Shown here: positions 9,415 through 18,158 of the stretch, in pieces
Position numbering within the stretch: position 1 is the stretch's first letter
Layout of the letters: every line of letters starts with the position of its first letter
Assembly (NCBI GenBank): GCA_022842325.1
Contig: JALHPU010000009.1
Location: 62,001-126,000 of the forward strand
Source of the DNA: Sulfuritalea sp.
GTDB lineage: Bacteria; Pseudomonadota; Gammaproteobacteria; Burkholderiales; Rhodocyclaceae
Direction: 5' to 3'
DNA length: 64,000 nucleotides
Notes under the pieces: model-generated
Databases searched by the model: none
Seen by the model: the letters and a program-made list of their open reading frames with translations, nothing else
Told to the model about the DNA's origin: nothing
Made by a program: the position numbers and the translations under genes

Positions 9415-9744
9415 CTAGCGCGACAGTTTCGGATTGGCCTTGCTGTAGCCCCGCCGGCAAAGGCACTTGCCACTCCTGGCAAACTCACCGTCATCGCGCT
9501 TGCTGCAACAAAAGTCCGGCGGTACCGCAATCACCAGCGAGACTATCGAATCGCCGACAACATCGCCGTTCAAGGTCCTGGCGATGAATGGCGCCGCCCT
9601 GTTGCCGACGTCGATGAAGCAGCTTATGTACTTCCCGTACTTCTCGCTGCAAAAACACTTCACGCTCACCATATCGAGCCGGGCATTGTCCGCGACCACC
9701 CTGGCGATGTCATCGGGTGCCTTGATCGAGTTGAAGTAGTTCAT
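9415..9744 (-). CDS. Hypothetical Cys-rich small protein
   Basis: 109 residues; no family recognised. Cysteines cluster in CFCSEKYGKYISC (about 31-43), FCC (about 78-80) and CLCRRG near the end, which could bind metal or form disulfides. No signal peptide or membrane segment. The ATG at 9744 has only a weak CCAGG-type ribosome-binding region. It is convergent with the ligase/GNAT gene and ends 15 bases from it. An overlapping plus-strand frame (9467-9739) exists; the minus frame is preferred because it is longer and looks more protein-like, but the choice is uncertain. Confidence 0.4.
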   Translation of the reverse strand: MNYFNSIKAPDDIARVVADNARLDMVSVKCFCSEKYGKYISCFIDVGNRAAPFIARTLNGDVVGDSIVSLVIAVPPDFCCSKRDDGEFARSGKCLCRRGYSKANPKLSR

Positions 9745-10026
9745 CCTGGCTGGAACCTTTTCTCAACGGGGTGGATTCGAAATGAGCAATGCGTATTCAT
9801 TCCGAATGCGCGGGTCCGATTCTTGACCCTGATTTGCGCATTGTCAATCCTGCCGGCCAGCTGTTTCGAGGCCGGTTTATTGCCTAAGTGCTAGCGCGGC
9901 GGGTCGCCCCGGTTTACCTGCACCGGCGGCATTCCGTTAAGCAATCAACATCTTGCGCCGGAGGCACGGCACCAATCCGTCCTGCATATCAAATTTTTCG
10001 ATGCGCCAGAATCGGGGTCATTTTTC

Positions 10027-13000
10027 CTATGCGGTTACGGGCAGCCGGGCATAACGCTCGAAGCCGTCGACCGGCAGTGGCCGGCTGAAGAAATAGCCCT
10101 GGTAGGCATGGCAGCCGGACCCGGCGAGAAAGTCGCGCTGTGCTTCCGTCTCGACCCCCTCCGCGATCACGGCCAGCCCGAGGCTCTGGGCCAGCGCGAC
10201 GATGGTTCGCGCAATCGCGGCATCGTTCGGGTCGGTGAGCACGTCGCGCACGAAGGACTGGTCGATCTTCAACTGATCCAGCGGCAGGCGTTTCAGGTAG
10301 GACAGCGACGAATAGCCGATACCGAAGTCATCGAGCGCGAAGCCCACACCCTCCGCTTTCAGTGCCGCCATTTTTTCGATGATCTCCTCGACGTTATGCA
10401 CCAGCAGGCTCTCGGTCAATTCCAGCTTAAGCCGCCGCGGATCGGCGCCGGTCTGCTCGAGCACCGCCAGCACCTGCTTGACGAAGTCGGGCCGGTTGAT
10501 CTGCTGGGCACTGACATTGACCGCGACCGTGAAATGCGCCAGCTCCGGCTGCTGCGCCCATTTTGCCAGCTGGCTGCAGGCGGTTTCCAGCACCCAGCGG
10601 CCGATCGGCAGGATCAGGCCGGTTTCTTCGGCGAGGGGAATGAACTCGGCAGGGGAAACCAGTCCGCGCTCGGGATGCTGCCAGCGCACCAGGGCTTCTG
10701 CGCCCGTGACGCGGCCCATGCCGGACACCTGCGCCTGGAAGTAGAGCACGAACTGATTTTCCGCGACGGCCCCGCGCAGGCCTGCCTCGAGCGCTGCGCG
10801 CTCCTTGACCACGGATTCCATGGCCGGATCGAAAAAGTGGAATGCATTGCGCCCGGTTTCCTTGGCCCGGTACATGGCCAGATCGGCCTGCTTCATCAAG
10901 TCGTCGATGCTGGCGAGCTGTCCCTTGAACAGGGTGACACCAATGCTCGCCGTGCTGTGGAACGACAGATTGGCGAGCTGGTACGGCTGGTTGAGCGTCG
11001 CCAGCACTTTCTCGGTCACTGTTTCGATACCCGTGGCGGCTTCCCGCTCGCTGCTGCTCAGGTTTGCCAGCATCATCACGAATTCATCGCCGCCCAGCCG
11101 CGCCACGGTATCGCCCTCGCGTACGCATGCGGTCAGGCGCTGCGCCGCCTGCTTCAGCAGCAGGTCGCCCATGTCATGGCCGAACGTGTCGTTGAGGGTC
11201 TTGAAGTGATCGAGATCGATGAACAGCAGCGCGCCATGGCTGTCATTGCGCGAACTGGCGGTCATCGCCTGCTTCAGGCGATCCAGCAGCAGCGTGCGGT
11301 TGGGGAGGCCCGTCAACTGGTCGAAAAAGGCCAGCTCCTTGATCCTGTCTTCGGCCTGCTTGCGTTCCGTAATGTCGAAATGGGTGCCGATGTAATGGGT
11401 CACCGCCCCATCGTCGCCCCGCACCGCCGTGATGGTGAGCCATTTCGGATAGATCACGCCATCCTTGCGCCGGTCCCATACCTCGCCCTGCCATCCGCCG
11501 GTGCGCCCGATGGACTCCCACATCTCGCGATAGAACTCCTGGTTGTGGCGGCCCGACTTGAGCAGGCTCGGGGTCTGGCCCACGAGTTCATCCTGCGTGT
11601 AGCCGGTGCTCTCGGAGAACGCCCGATTGACCTTCAGGATCACGGCATTGGCGTCGGTGATCACCATGCCTTCCTGCGACTCGAAAGCGGCTGCGGCGAT
11701 GCGCAGATCGGCTTCGGCCTGCTTGCGGTCGGTGACGTCCCGCGTGACTGCCAGCTGCACCACCTGGCCGTTGTCGAGCAAGGGCACGGCATGGGTTTCC
11801 AGCCAGCGGCGCCCGCCCTTGAGGCCAAGCACTTCGAACGTCATCTGCACCGTTTCGCCGGCCAGCACGCGCTGGTGCATGGCATCGAATGCCGCGCGGA
11901 ATTCGGGGGTAATGACCGAAAGCATCGAGCGCCCCACCACCTGATCCAGCGTGTCGGCCTCGATCATTGCCAGTCCGGCGGGATTCATTTGCCGCAGTTG
12001 CCCTGCCGCATCGACTATCTTGATGCATTCCGGCTCGGTCTCGATGATCGCCCGCAGCCGCAGTTCGCTTTCCCTGAGCGCCGCTTCGCGCAGCCCCAAG
12101 GTGTCCAGCAGGCGATTGAAGCCGCCGATCAAGTCGCCGATTTCGTCGCGACGGGTAATCCGCAGGGCTTGCGGCGGCAGCCCCGTCCCGGACTGCGCGG
12201 CAAGCGCTTGCGCGGCATGCAGCAGCGGCGAAAGTTCGCGCCGCAGCATCCACCACGTCAGGCCGCCCGCCAGCACCGACAGGAACAGCGCGGCGACCAG
12301 CATGCCCCGCTGCAGTTCGTTGATCGAGGCAAAGGCCTCCTTCGACGGCAATATCACCGATGCGTACCAGCCGGCGACCGGCACCTGCTTGACCGAGACC
12401 AGAACTTCCAGGCCATGCGGATTGACGGCTATCGCGGAGCCCTCGTAGCCCTGCATGAAACGGTCGATCCAGGGGTTGACGCCTTGCGCGGGGAGCACTT
12501 CCATGATCCGGGACTTGTCGAAGGCGGCCACGATGGTCCGGGTTTTCGGGGTGATCAGGAAGGCCCCGCCGGTCTTGCCGTAAGTTCGATCCGTAATATG
12601 GGTCAGGAAATTGGGCGCGCCCAGATTGATTTCCCCGGCCAAAGCCCCGATCACCTTGCCCTGGCTGTCGCGAACGGGAACCACCATGTCAAAAACCGGC
12701 AGTAGCGGCTTTTTGCTCATGACCGGCTGGCCGATGCTGGGCTTTCCCATGGCCAAGGCTTCGACCAGGTAGTCCCGGTCCCGGTAATTGCTGCCGATGC
12801 GTTGCGCCGCACGTGGCACTTCGGCAATCGCGGTGCCGTCGGGCCGGATGGCGAGCACGCCGCCGTTGAACAGGATTTCAAAAACCGGCTGCTGTAGCAG
12901 ATGCGCCTGCAGGGCGGTGCTATTGGCCATCATCGCCGGACTGATGCCTGCGGCAACATTTGCCAGCAGATTCAGCCGCAAGGCCAGTTCCTGGTCGATA

Positions 13001-13179
13001 TCGGCGGCGATCAGGGACACCGTCGCAAACTGCTGCTCGCTCAACTGGCGTTCCAGGCCTTCGCGCAACATCCGGCCGGAGTAGAACACCAGCGACCAGA
13101 TGCTGACCAGGAAAATCGTCAGGGTGAACAGCGTCACCCTGGTCTTCAGCGAGTTCCAGTGAAATATCGACAAATTCAA
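10027..13179 (-). CDS. Cache-HAMP-PAS-PAS-GGDEF-EAL sensor, dual c-di-GMP enzyme
   Basis: 1050 residues. A transmembrane helix at about 14-34 is followed by a periplasmic double-Cache-like ligand domain (about 40-290), a second transmembrane helix (about 290-312), HAMP, two PAS domains (about 370-490 and 495-620), GGDEF (about 625-790) and EAL (about 800-1040). The cyclase motif RLGGDEF is intact, as are EALVRW, DDFGIGYSS, KIDQSFV and the AEGVE motif of the phosphodiesterase. It could therefore make or degrade c-di-GMP according to the periplasmic ligand. The gene is monocistronic and followed by about 280 bases with no gene. Confidence 0.9.
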   Translation of the reverse strand: MNLSIFHWNSLKTRVTLFTLTIFLVSIWSLVFYSGRMLREGLERQLSEQQFATVSLIAADIDQELALRLNLLANVAAGISPAMMANSTALQAHLLQQPVFEILFNGGVLAIRPDGTAIAEVPRAAQRIGSNYRDRDYLVEALAMGKPSIGQPVMSKKPLLPVFDMVVPVRDSQGKVIGALAGEINLGAPNFLTHITDRTYGKTGGAFLITPKTRTIVAAFDKSRIMEVLPAQGVNPWIDRFMQGYEGSAIAVNPHGLEVLVSVKQVPVAGWYASVILPSKEAFASINELQRGMLVAALFLSVLAGGLTWWMLRRELSPLLHAAQALAAQSGTGLPPQALRITRRDEIGDLIGGFNRLLDTLGLREAALRESELRLRAIIETEPECIKIVDAAGQLRQMNPAGLAMIEADTLDQVVGRSMLSVITPEFRAAFDAMHQRVLAGETVQMTFEVLGLKGGRRWLETHAVPLLDNGQVVQLAVTRDVTDRKQAEADLRIAAAAFESQEGMVITDANAVILKVNRAFSESTGYTQDELVGQTPSLLKSGRHNQEFYREMWESIGRTGGWQGEVWDRRKDGVIYPKWLTITAVRGDDGAVTHYIGTHFDITERKQAEDRIKELAFFDQLTGLPNRTLLLDRLKQAMTASSRNDSHGALLFIDLDHFKTLNDTFGHDMGDLLLKQAAQRLTACVREGDTVARLGGDEFVMMLANLSSSEREAATGIETVTEKVLATLNQPYQLANLSFHSTASIGVTLFKGQLASIDDLMKQADLAMYRAKETGRNAFHFFDPAMESVVKERAALEAGLRGAVAENQFVLYFQAQVSGMGRVTGAEALVRWQHPERGLVSPAEFIPLAEETGLILPIGRWVLETACSQLAKWAQQPELAHFTVAVNVSAQQINRPDFVKQVLAVLEQTGADPRRLKLELTESLLVHNVEEIIEKMAALKAEGVGFALDDFGIGYSSLSYLKRLPLDQLKIDQSFVRDVLTDPNDAAIARTIVALAQSLGLAVIAEGVETEAQRDFLAGSGCHAYQGYFFSRPLPVDGFERYARLPVTA

Positions 13180-13245
13180 GTCCCATGCCCCTGTTGTATG
13201 GTCAGGCGATCCCGACCCCGCTTGCCCGATTCTTTCCGCCGTGGT

Positions 13246-13265
13246 GCCGGCGCCGACTTCTGACC
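13246..13265 (+). repeat. Short dispersed repeat, copy 1 (GCCGGCGCCGACTTCTGACC)
   Basis: A 20-base element whose near-identical relatives lie at 42105-42124 and 52733-52752. All three are intergenic and close to gene ends. The shared core is GCCGGCGCCGACT, then two or three variable bases and TGAC. Here it lies between the sensor gene start and the end of meaB. Confidence 0.5.
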
Positions 13266-13274
13266 CTGCAAGCC

Positions 13275-14342
13275 TTAGGCGGTTGACTCCAGCAGGAGTT
13301 TCAGGGTACCGCCAATTATGTCGAATTCCTCGATGCGGCAGTTGAGGCCGCTGCCCTCGGCGAAGACCAGCGCCCCGGCCACGGCACCGAGTTGAAACGC
13401 ATTGCCGCCTTCACGCACACTGATCCGCAGCCGCAACGCGCCGGATGCGGCGTCCGCTGCGGAAACCGGCCATTGCACCGACAAGGCGTCCGCCGCCGCC
13501 AGCGGCAGGCGCCGCTCCAGTTCGCGCCGGAGCTTGTCGAAGCGCTCCGCCAGCACGCCAGGCGTTGTCGGGATGACGTCGTGGTCCGCGTGCGCCGACG
13601 ACTCTCCAGTCCGCACCCGGGCCAGAATCGCCTCGACCAGCGCGGCGATACCCCCGCCGCTCACCGCGCTGACCGGATGAATCGGCGGCGTCTTGCGCCA
13701 CATGTGCGCGGCAGTCTGCAACGACTGGCTGGCCTGGGCAGCTGCGGCCGTATCGCTCTTGGTCACCACCAGCAGGTCCGCCAGTTCCAGGATGCCGGCC
13801 TTGATCGCCTGCAGTTCGTCACCCAGCCCGGGCGGGAAGATCACCAGCAGCGTATCGGCGAGTCGCGCTACATCGATCTCGGACTGGCCGGTGCCCACGG
13901 TTTCCACCAGCACCAGATCGTAGCCGGCCGCGTCCATCAATTGCACCATCTGCCGCGCCGCGCCGGTCAGGCCGCCGAGGCTGCCGCGCGTCGCGGTGGA
14001 GCGGACGAAGCAACGGTCGTCGGCGGCGCATTCGCCGATGCGGAAGCGGTCCCCCAGCAGTGCGCCGCCGGTCACCGGGCTCGAAGGATCGACGGCCAGC
14101 ACCGCGACGCGTTGTCCCAGTTGCAGCAAGTGCCGCACCATGACGCCGACCAGGGTGGACTTGCCGGCGCCCGGCGGGCCGGTGATGCCGACCACATGCG
14201 CCCGCCCGATCCGCTCCGCGAGGCGGGCGACCAGCACGGCGCCGGCCGCGGAATCGCGCTCGGCCAGCGAAAGCGCCCGCGCCAGCGCGGGTCGTTCCCC
14301 GGCCGCGACCCGTAGCGCCAGTTCATCAAGGCTAACTTGCAT
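13275..14342 (-). CDS. meaB: MeaB/ArgK-type GTPase chaperone of a B12-dependent acyl-CoA mutase
   Basis: About 355 residues from ATG 14342 (a GTG at 14357 would add five). It has a P-loop GPPGAGKSTL, a switch-type DPSSP motif, VETVGTGQSE and VTKSD, the G-protein motifs of the MeaB family. MeaB proteins load and protect adenosylcobalamin in methylmalonyl-CoA-type mutases using GTP hydrolysis. The mutase served here is very probably the one at 23.5-25.5 kb. The gene is divergent from the GntR regulator. The last 60 or so residues (from LRLRISVREGG to the end) are beta-rich and do not look like the usual helical MeaB dimerisation tail. Confidence 0.9.
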   Translation of the reverse strand: MQVSLDELALRVAAGERPALARALSLAERDSAAGAVLVARLAERIGRAHVVGITGPPGAGKSTLVGVMVRHLLQLGQRVAVLAVDPSSPVTGGALLGDRFRIGECAADDRCFVRSTATRGSLGGLTGAARQMVQLMDAAGYDLVLVETVGTGQSEIDVARLADTLLVIFPPGLGDELQAIKAGILELADLLVVTKSDTAAAAQASQSLQTAAHMWRKTPPIHPVSAVSGGGIAALVEAILARVRTGESSAHADHDVIPTTPGVLAERFDKLRRELERRLPLAAADALSVQWPVSAADAASGALRLRISVREGGNAFQLGAVAGALVFAEGSGLNCRIEEFDIIGGTLKLLLESTA

Positions 14343-14391
14343 GGTCGCCAAGACCACCGTTGTGCCATGAAATCGTCACAGGCAAATTGAA

Positions 14392-14449
14392 GGCCCGCCC
14401 CCCCATCCCCCCTCTCGGGGGGCTACTTATCGGCTCGCTTCGCTCGACC
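14392..14449 (+). repeat. Dispersed C-run/G-run hairpin repeat, copy R1
   Basis: C-rich/G-rich hairpin (CCCCCC at 14407-14412, loop TCTC, GGGGGG at 14417-14422) followed by CGGCTCGCTTCGCTCGACC. Closely related copies lie at 39245-39306 and, inside a coding sequence, at about 33571-33675. This copy lies in the meaB/GntR divergent promoter region, upstream of the promoter at 14512. Confidence 0.6.
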
Positions 14450-14511
14450 ATCACCCGTCGCTCCGAACGAGTTGTTTCAGATTAAGACTCATGGATAGCC
14501 ACCCGTTGCTA

Positions 14512-14545
14512 TTGACACCTTCGATGTACCGCGTATACAGTATCC
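14512..14545 (+). promoter_or_regulatory. Promoter with overlapping GntR-type operator, upstream of the regulator/catabolic operon
   Basis: TTGACA at 14512-14517, a 16-base spacer and TATACA at 14534-14539 form a good sigma-70 promoter for the gene starting at 14588. The 13-mer GTATACAGTATCC at 14533-14545 overlaps the -10 and matches the motif GTRTACMGYATMC, a loose GTAT-N5-ATAC dyad found also at 52830 and 62149. Binding there should block RNA polymerase, so autorepression by the adjacent GntR protein is the simplest reading. The operator role is inferred. Confidence 0.7.
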
Positions 14546-14587
14546 AGTATTCCATGACGCGAGCGCAACAGCGCAATCGATTCTGCC

Positions 14588-15298
14588 ATGAACAATTCGA
14601 TCAAGCCCCTCGACCGTCCCGCCGGCCTTGCCGATCGCGTCTATCACCAGTTGCGCGACAACATCGGCAGCCACCAGATCCGCCCCGGCGAACGCCTGCA
14701 GGAAGTCAGCCTCGCCGCGCAACTCGGCGTCTCGCGTACGCCCGTGCGCGAAGCCCTGGCCCGGCTCGAGAGCGAAGGCATGATCGTGGTGGAAGGACGG
14801 GGCTTCGTGGTGCCCGAACTGACCGATGCCGACATCGAGGAAATCTACCAGTTGCGTTTTCTGCTGGAACCCGCCGCGGCGCGCATCGCCGTCGCCGAAG
14901 TCACCGGACCGGCCGACCTCGCCAGCATGGCCTCGGCGATCGACGATGCCGCCGCCGCCGAGAAAAGCGGCGACTTCCGCGCCTTCCTCGACGCCAACAG
15001 CCGCTTCCACAATGCCTGGCGTGCGCTGATTCCGAATCGGCGCATGTCCAAGCTGCTCGACCAGTATGTCGGCCATGTGCGCTTTCTGCGCGTGCTGACC
15101 CTGGGTGATGCCAGCGCAAGAAAGACGGCGCTGACCGGCATGAAGAACATTCATGCCGCATTCAAGAAGCGCGATGCCGATGCCGCTGCCGCGGCGATGC
15201 ACAAGCACCTCGAAGCGGCCAAGCACTTTCTCATCACCGCGATTGAAGAAATCGACCAGGAAAAGGAGGCGGAACAGGTCGCCTCCGCCGGCCGCTAG
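14588..15298 (+). CDS. GntR/FadR-family (FCD) transcriptional regulator of the catabolic cluster
   Basis: 236 residues. The N-terminal winged helix (about 12-75) has the GntR signature LGVSRTPVREALARLESEG. The C-terminal FCD ligand domain (about 85-220) has the helices and His/Asp positions expected to bind metal and an acidic or CoA ligand. It is the first gene after the promoter/operator at 14512 and is followed after about 80 bases by the thiolase, so it probably autoregulates and controls the operon. The same operator-like motif precedes the beta-oxidation fusion (52.8 kb) and trpB2 (62.1 kb). The effector is unknown; a pathway intermediate such as an aryl-CoA or indoleacetate is likely. 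Confidence 0.85.
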   Translation: MNNSIKPLDRPAGLADRVYHQLRDNIGSHQIRPGERLQEVSLAAQLGVSRTPVREALARLESEGMIVVEGRGFVVPELTDADIEEIYQLRFLLEPAAARIAVAEVTGPADLASMASAIDDAAAAEKSGDFRAFLDANSRFHNAWRALIPNRRMSKLLDQYVGHVRFLRVLTLGDASARKTALTGMKNIHAAFKKRDADAAAAAMHKHLEAAKHFLITAIEEIDQEKEAEQVASAGR

Positions 15299-15380
15299 AA
15301 AGCCTCGCGGCACCCATTGCAGCCGCGGCGGCAAGACCCCGGCCGGAATCCCCGACACCACGCATGAACGGACATTCGAA

Positions 15381-16586
15381 ATGACCTACAAAGCAGAAAT
15401 CCCCTACGGCGCCTACTGGAGCACTCCCTTCGCCCGCTGGCAGGGCAGCTTCGCCAACCTGCACAGCATCGAATTCGCCGCCCACGTGGCGAAGCTGGAA
15501 CTGGCCAAACGCAAGATCGACCCGAAGTGCTTCGACTACGGCGCGCTCGGCTTCTCGGTGCCGCAAAAGTATTCCTTCTACGGCCTGCCCTGGCTCACCG
15601 GCATGATCGGCGCCGCCCAGGCCGGCGGCCCCACGATCATGCAGGCCTGCGCCACCGGCGTGCGCACCCTGCTCGCGGCCGCCCAGGAAATCGAGACCGG
15701 CATGGCGACCACCGCGCTTGCCATCAATTGCGATCGCACCTCCAACGGCCCTCACCTGTATTACCCGAATCCGCGCGGTCCCGGCGGCACCGGCATGGCG
15801 GAAGACTGGGTCATGGACAATTTCGGCTGCGACCCGCTGGGCGGCCACGCCATGCTGCAGACCGCGGAGAACGTCGCCAAGAAACACGGCATCGGCACCG
15901 CCGAACAGCACGAGCTGGTGCTGCGCCGCGAGGAACAGTACCGCCAGTCCCTGGAGAACGACTCGGCCTTTTTGCGCCGCTACATGACCCTGCCCTTCGA
16001 GGTGCCCGCGCCCAACTTCAAGAAGACCGCCAGCACCATGGCCGGCGACGAAGGCGTATCGCAATCCACCGTCGAAGGGCTGGCAAAGCTGAAGCCGGTG
16101 ATGGAAGGCGGCAGCGTGACCTTCGGCGGCCAGACGCATCCGGCCGACGGCAACGCGGCGATCATCGTCACCACACGGGAAAAGGCGCGCGAGCTGTCCA
16201 CCGACAAGAAAATCGCCGTGCGCCTGCATGGCTTCGGCCTGGCCCGCGTGCCGCTGGCCTACATGCCCGAAGCCATGCTGCCGGCCGCGCAGCGCGCGCT
16301 GGAGCAGGCCGGCAAGAAGGTCGCCGAGATGAAGGCGATCAAGACCCACAACCCGTTTGCGGTGAATGATCTGTTCTTCGCCAGGCAGACCGGCTGCGAC
16401 CTGAAATCGATGAACAACTACGGCTGCTCGCTGGTCTGGGGCCATCCGCAGGCGCCGATGGGCACCCGCGCCATTATCGAACTGATCGAGGAGCTGGCCC
16501 TGAAGGGCGGCGGCTTCGGCCTGTTCACAGGCTGCGCCGCGGGCGATACCGCGATGTCGGTGGTCCTCGAAGTATGCGATGCCTGA
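15381..16586 (+). CDS. Thiolase (acyl-CoA acyltransferase), proposed last step of side-chain beta-oxidation
   Basis: 401 residues, normal thiolase length. The nucleophile Cys90 lies in MQACATG. The C-terminal catalytic Cys385 is in TGCAAGD, and the HNPFAVND and GHPQAPMG loops supply the His residues. ATG 15381 is chosen because family similarity begins there; the frame continues upstream without meaning. In the proposed auxin pathway it would cleave the 3-oxoacyl-CoA from 2-aminocinnamoyl-CoA into 2-aminobenzoyl-CoA and acetyl-CoA. It is 15 bases upstream of an acyl-CoA synthetase in the same operon. Substrate is inferred from context only. Confidence 0.85.
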   Translation: MTYKAEIPYGAYWSTPFARWQGSFANLHSIEFAAHVAKLELAKRKIDPKCFDYGALGFSVPQKYSFYGLPWLTGMIGAAQAGGPTIMQACATGVRTLLAAAQEIETGMATTALAINCDRTSNGPHLYYPNPRGPGGTGMAEDWVMDNFGCDPLGGHAMLQTAENVAKKHGIGTAEQHELVLRREEQYRQSLENDSAFLRRYMTLPFEVPAPNFKKTASTMAGDEGVSQSTVEGLAKLKPVMEGGSVTFGGQTHPADGNAAIIVTTREKARELSTDKKIAVRLHGFGLARVPLAYMPEAMLPAAQRALEQAGKKVAEMKAIKTHNPFAVNDLFFARQTGCDLKSMNNYGCSLVWGHPQAPMGTRAIIELIEELALKGGGFGLFTGCAAGDTAMSVVLEVCDA

Positions 16587-16601
16587 TCGCGCGGAACACC
16601 C

Positions 16602-18134
16602 ATGAACCTGCCTGACTGGATAGCCAGCAACGCCGGGCTGACACCCGCCAAGCCGGCCATTCGCTTTCCCGGACGCGACGTGTCCTATGCGGCACTCGCG
16701 GCCCTGGTCGAACAGCTCGCCGCGGCCCTCGCCGCATCCGGCGTCAAGCGAGGCGGCTGCGTGGCCTACCTCGGCTTCAACAGTCCGGAGATGCTGGCCC
16801 TGCTGTTCGCCAGCGCCCGCCTCGGCGCCCTGTTCATGCCGCTCAACTGGCGCCTGGCGGCGCCGGAGCATCGGCAGATGCTGGAAGACTGTCCGCCGGC
16901 GCTGCTGTTCGTCGAACCGCAGTATGTGCCCCAGACCGATGCCTTCCGCAGCACGCTGGGCACCACCACGCTGGTCAGCTTCGGCGCGGCCGGTACCGGC
17001 TGGATCTCGTGGCCCGAATTCTGCGCCCGCGCCCAGGGGCCGGCGCCGCACGATGCGCAGTCCGGCGCGGACGCCCCGCTGCTGATCTGCTACACCTCGG
17101 GCTCGACCGGCAAGCCGAAAGGCGTGCTGCTGACGCAGCGCGCACTCGAATGCAATGCGGCCAACAGCGCCGACATGCACGAACTCACGGCGGACGACGT
17201 GATCCTCACCACCCTGCCGCTGTTCCACGTCGGCGGCCTCAACAACCAGACCACGCCGGCGCTGCAGGCCGGCTGCACGGTGGTGCTGCATCCGAAGTTC
17301 GACCCCGACGCGACCTTTGACGCCATCGAGCAGGACGGCATCACGCTGACCGTGCTGGTGCCGGCGCAACTCGACATGATGATGGCGCATCGGCGTTGGG
17401 CCAGCGCCGACTTCTCCGGCCTGCGCATGATCACCACCGGCTCGACCATCGTGCCGCGCCACGTGATCCATGCCGTGCATGCCAAGGGCGTGCCGCTGGT
17501 GCAGGTGTATGGCTCGACCGAAACCTGCCCGATCGCGGTGTACCTCAAGGCGCCGGATGCGCTGCGCAAGGTCGGCTCGACCGGCAAGGTGGCAACCCGT
17601 TGCCAGTTGCGCATCGTCGATAGCCAGGGCGCAGAGGTGAAGCCCGGCGCCACCGGCGAAATCGTGGTCAAGGGCGACAACGTCATGGTCGGCTACTGGA
17701 AGGCGCCGAAAATCACCGCCGACGTTCTGGTCGATGGCTGGTTCCACACCGGCGACATGGGCCATCAGGACGAAGAAGGCTATCTTTTCGTCGACGGCCG
17801 CAGCAAGGAAATGATCATCTCCGGCGGCGAGAACATCTATCCGGCCGAAATCGAGAACCTGCTGATCGAATGCCCCGACATCGCCGAAGCCTCGGTGATC
17901 GGCCGGCCCGATGAACGCTGGGGCGAGATCGTAGTCGCCGTGGTGGTGGCCAGGGCCGACCGCCATCTCACCGGCGAGCAGGTGCTGAAGCTGCTGGAGG
18001 GCCGCATCGCCCGCTACAAGCATCCCAAGGAAGTCATCGTGGTCGACGCCTTGCCGAGGACCGCCCTGGGCAAGATACGCAAGGAAGACGTACGGCAGAT
18101 GGTCGCGCGCGCAAGCAGTCCCCAATCAACATAG
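16602..18134 (+). CDS. AMP-forming acyl/aryl-CoA synthetase, candidate indoleacetate-CoA ligase
   Basis: 510 residues of the class I adenylate-forming family. It has the P-loop YTSGSTGKPKGV (about 166-177), VYGSTET, the HTGDMG adenine motif, the hinge region GGENIYPAEIE, and the C-terminal catalytic lysine in PRTALGKIRK. It makes an acyl-AMP and then the CoA thioester in the cytoplasm. In the auxin pathway of Aromatoleum a dedicated indoleacetate-CoA ligase (IaaB) is known; this gene, inside the operon, is the better candidate than the one at 45372. An arylsuccinate substrate is the main alternative. 24 bases separate it from the hydantoinase A gene. Confidence 0.85.
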   Translation: MNLPDWIASNAGLTPAKPAIRFPGRDVSYAALAALVEQLAAALAASGVKRGGCVAYLGFNSPEMLALLFASARLGALFMPLNWRLAAPEHRQMLEDCPPALLFVEPQYVPQTDAFRSTLGTTTLVSFGAAGTGWISWPEFCARAQGPAPHDAQSGADAPLLICYTSGSTGKPKGVLLTQRALECNAANSADMHELTADDVILTTLPLFHVGGLNNQTTPALQAGCTVVLHPKFDPDATFDAIEQDGITLTVLVPAQLDMMMAHRRWASADFSGLRMITTGSTIVPRHVIHAVHAKGVPLVQVYGSTETCPIAVYLKAPDALRKVGSTGKVATRCQLRIVDSQGAEVKPGATGEIVVKGDNVMVGYWKAPKITADVLVDGWFHTGDMGHQDEEGYLFVDGRSKEMIISGGENIYPAEIENLLIECPDIAEASVIGRPDERWGEIVVAVVVARADRHLTGEQVLKLLEGRIARYKHPKEVIVVDALPRTALGKIRKEDVRQMVARASSPQST

Positions 18135-18158
18135 TCCAGCAATGATGGAGCACACCCT

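Noticed and set aside
9467..9739. Plus-strand 90-residue frame opposite the small Cys-rich protein
   Set aside because: Overlaps the longer minus-strand frame almost fully and has no ribosome-binding site or family signal; the choice between strands is not certain.
10108..12705. Very long plus-strand open frame antisense to the Cache-GGDEF-EAL gene
   Set aside because: Composition is the Gly/Arg/His/Gln-rich pattern of antisense frames in GC-rich genes, while the minus strand has clear intact domain motifs.
15234..18125. 963-codon minus-strand open frame under the thiolase and acyl-CoA synthetase genes
   Set aside because: No family signal; both plus-strand genes are complete with catalytic motifs, so this is an antisense shadow. 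The same holds for the long minus frames at 26793-29294, 35702-38272 and 52709-54964.
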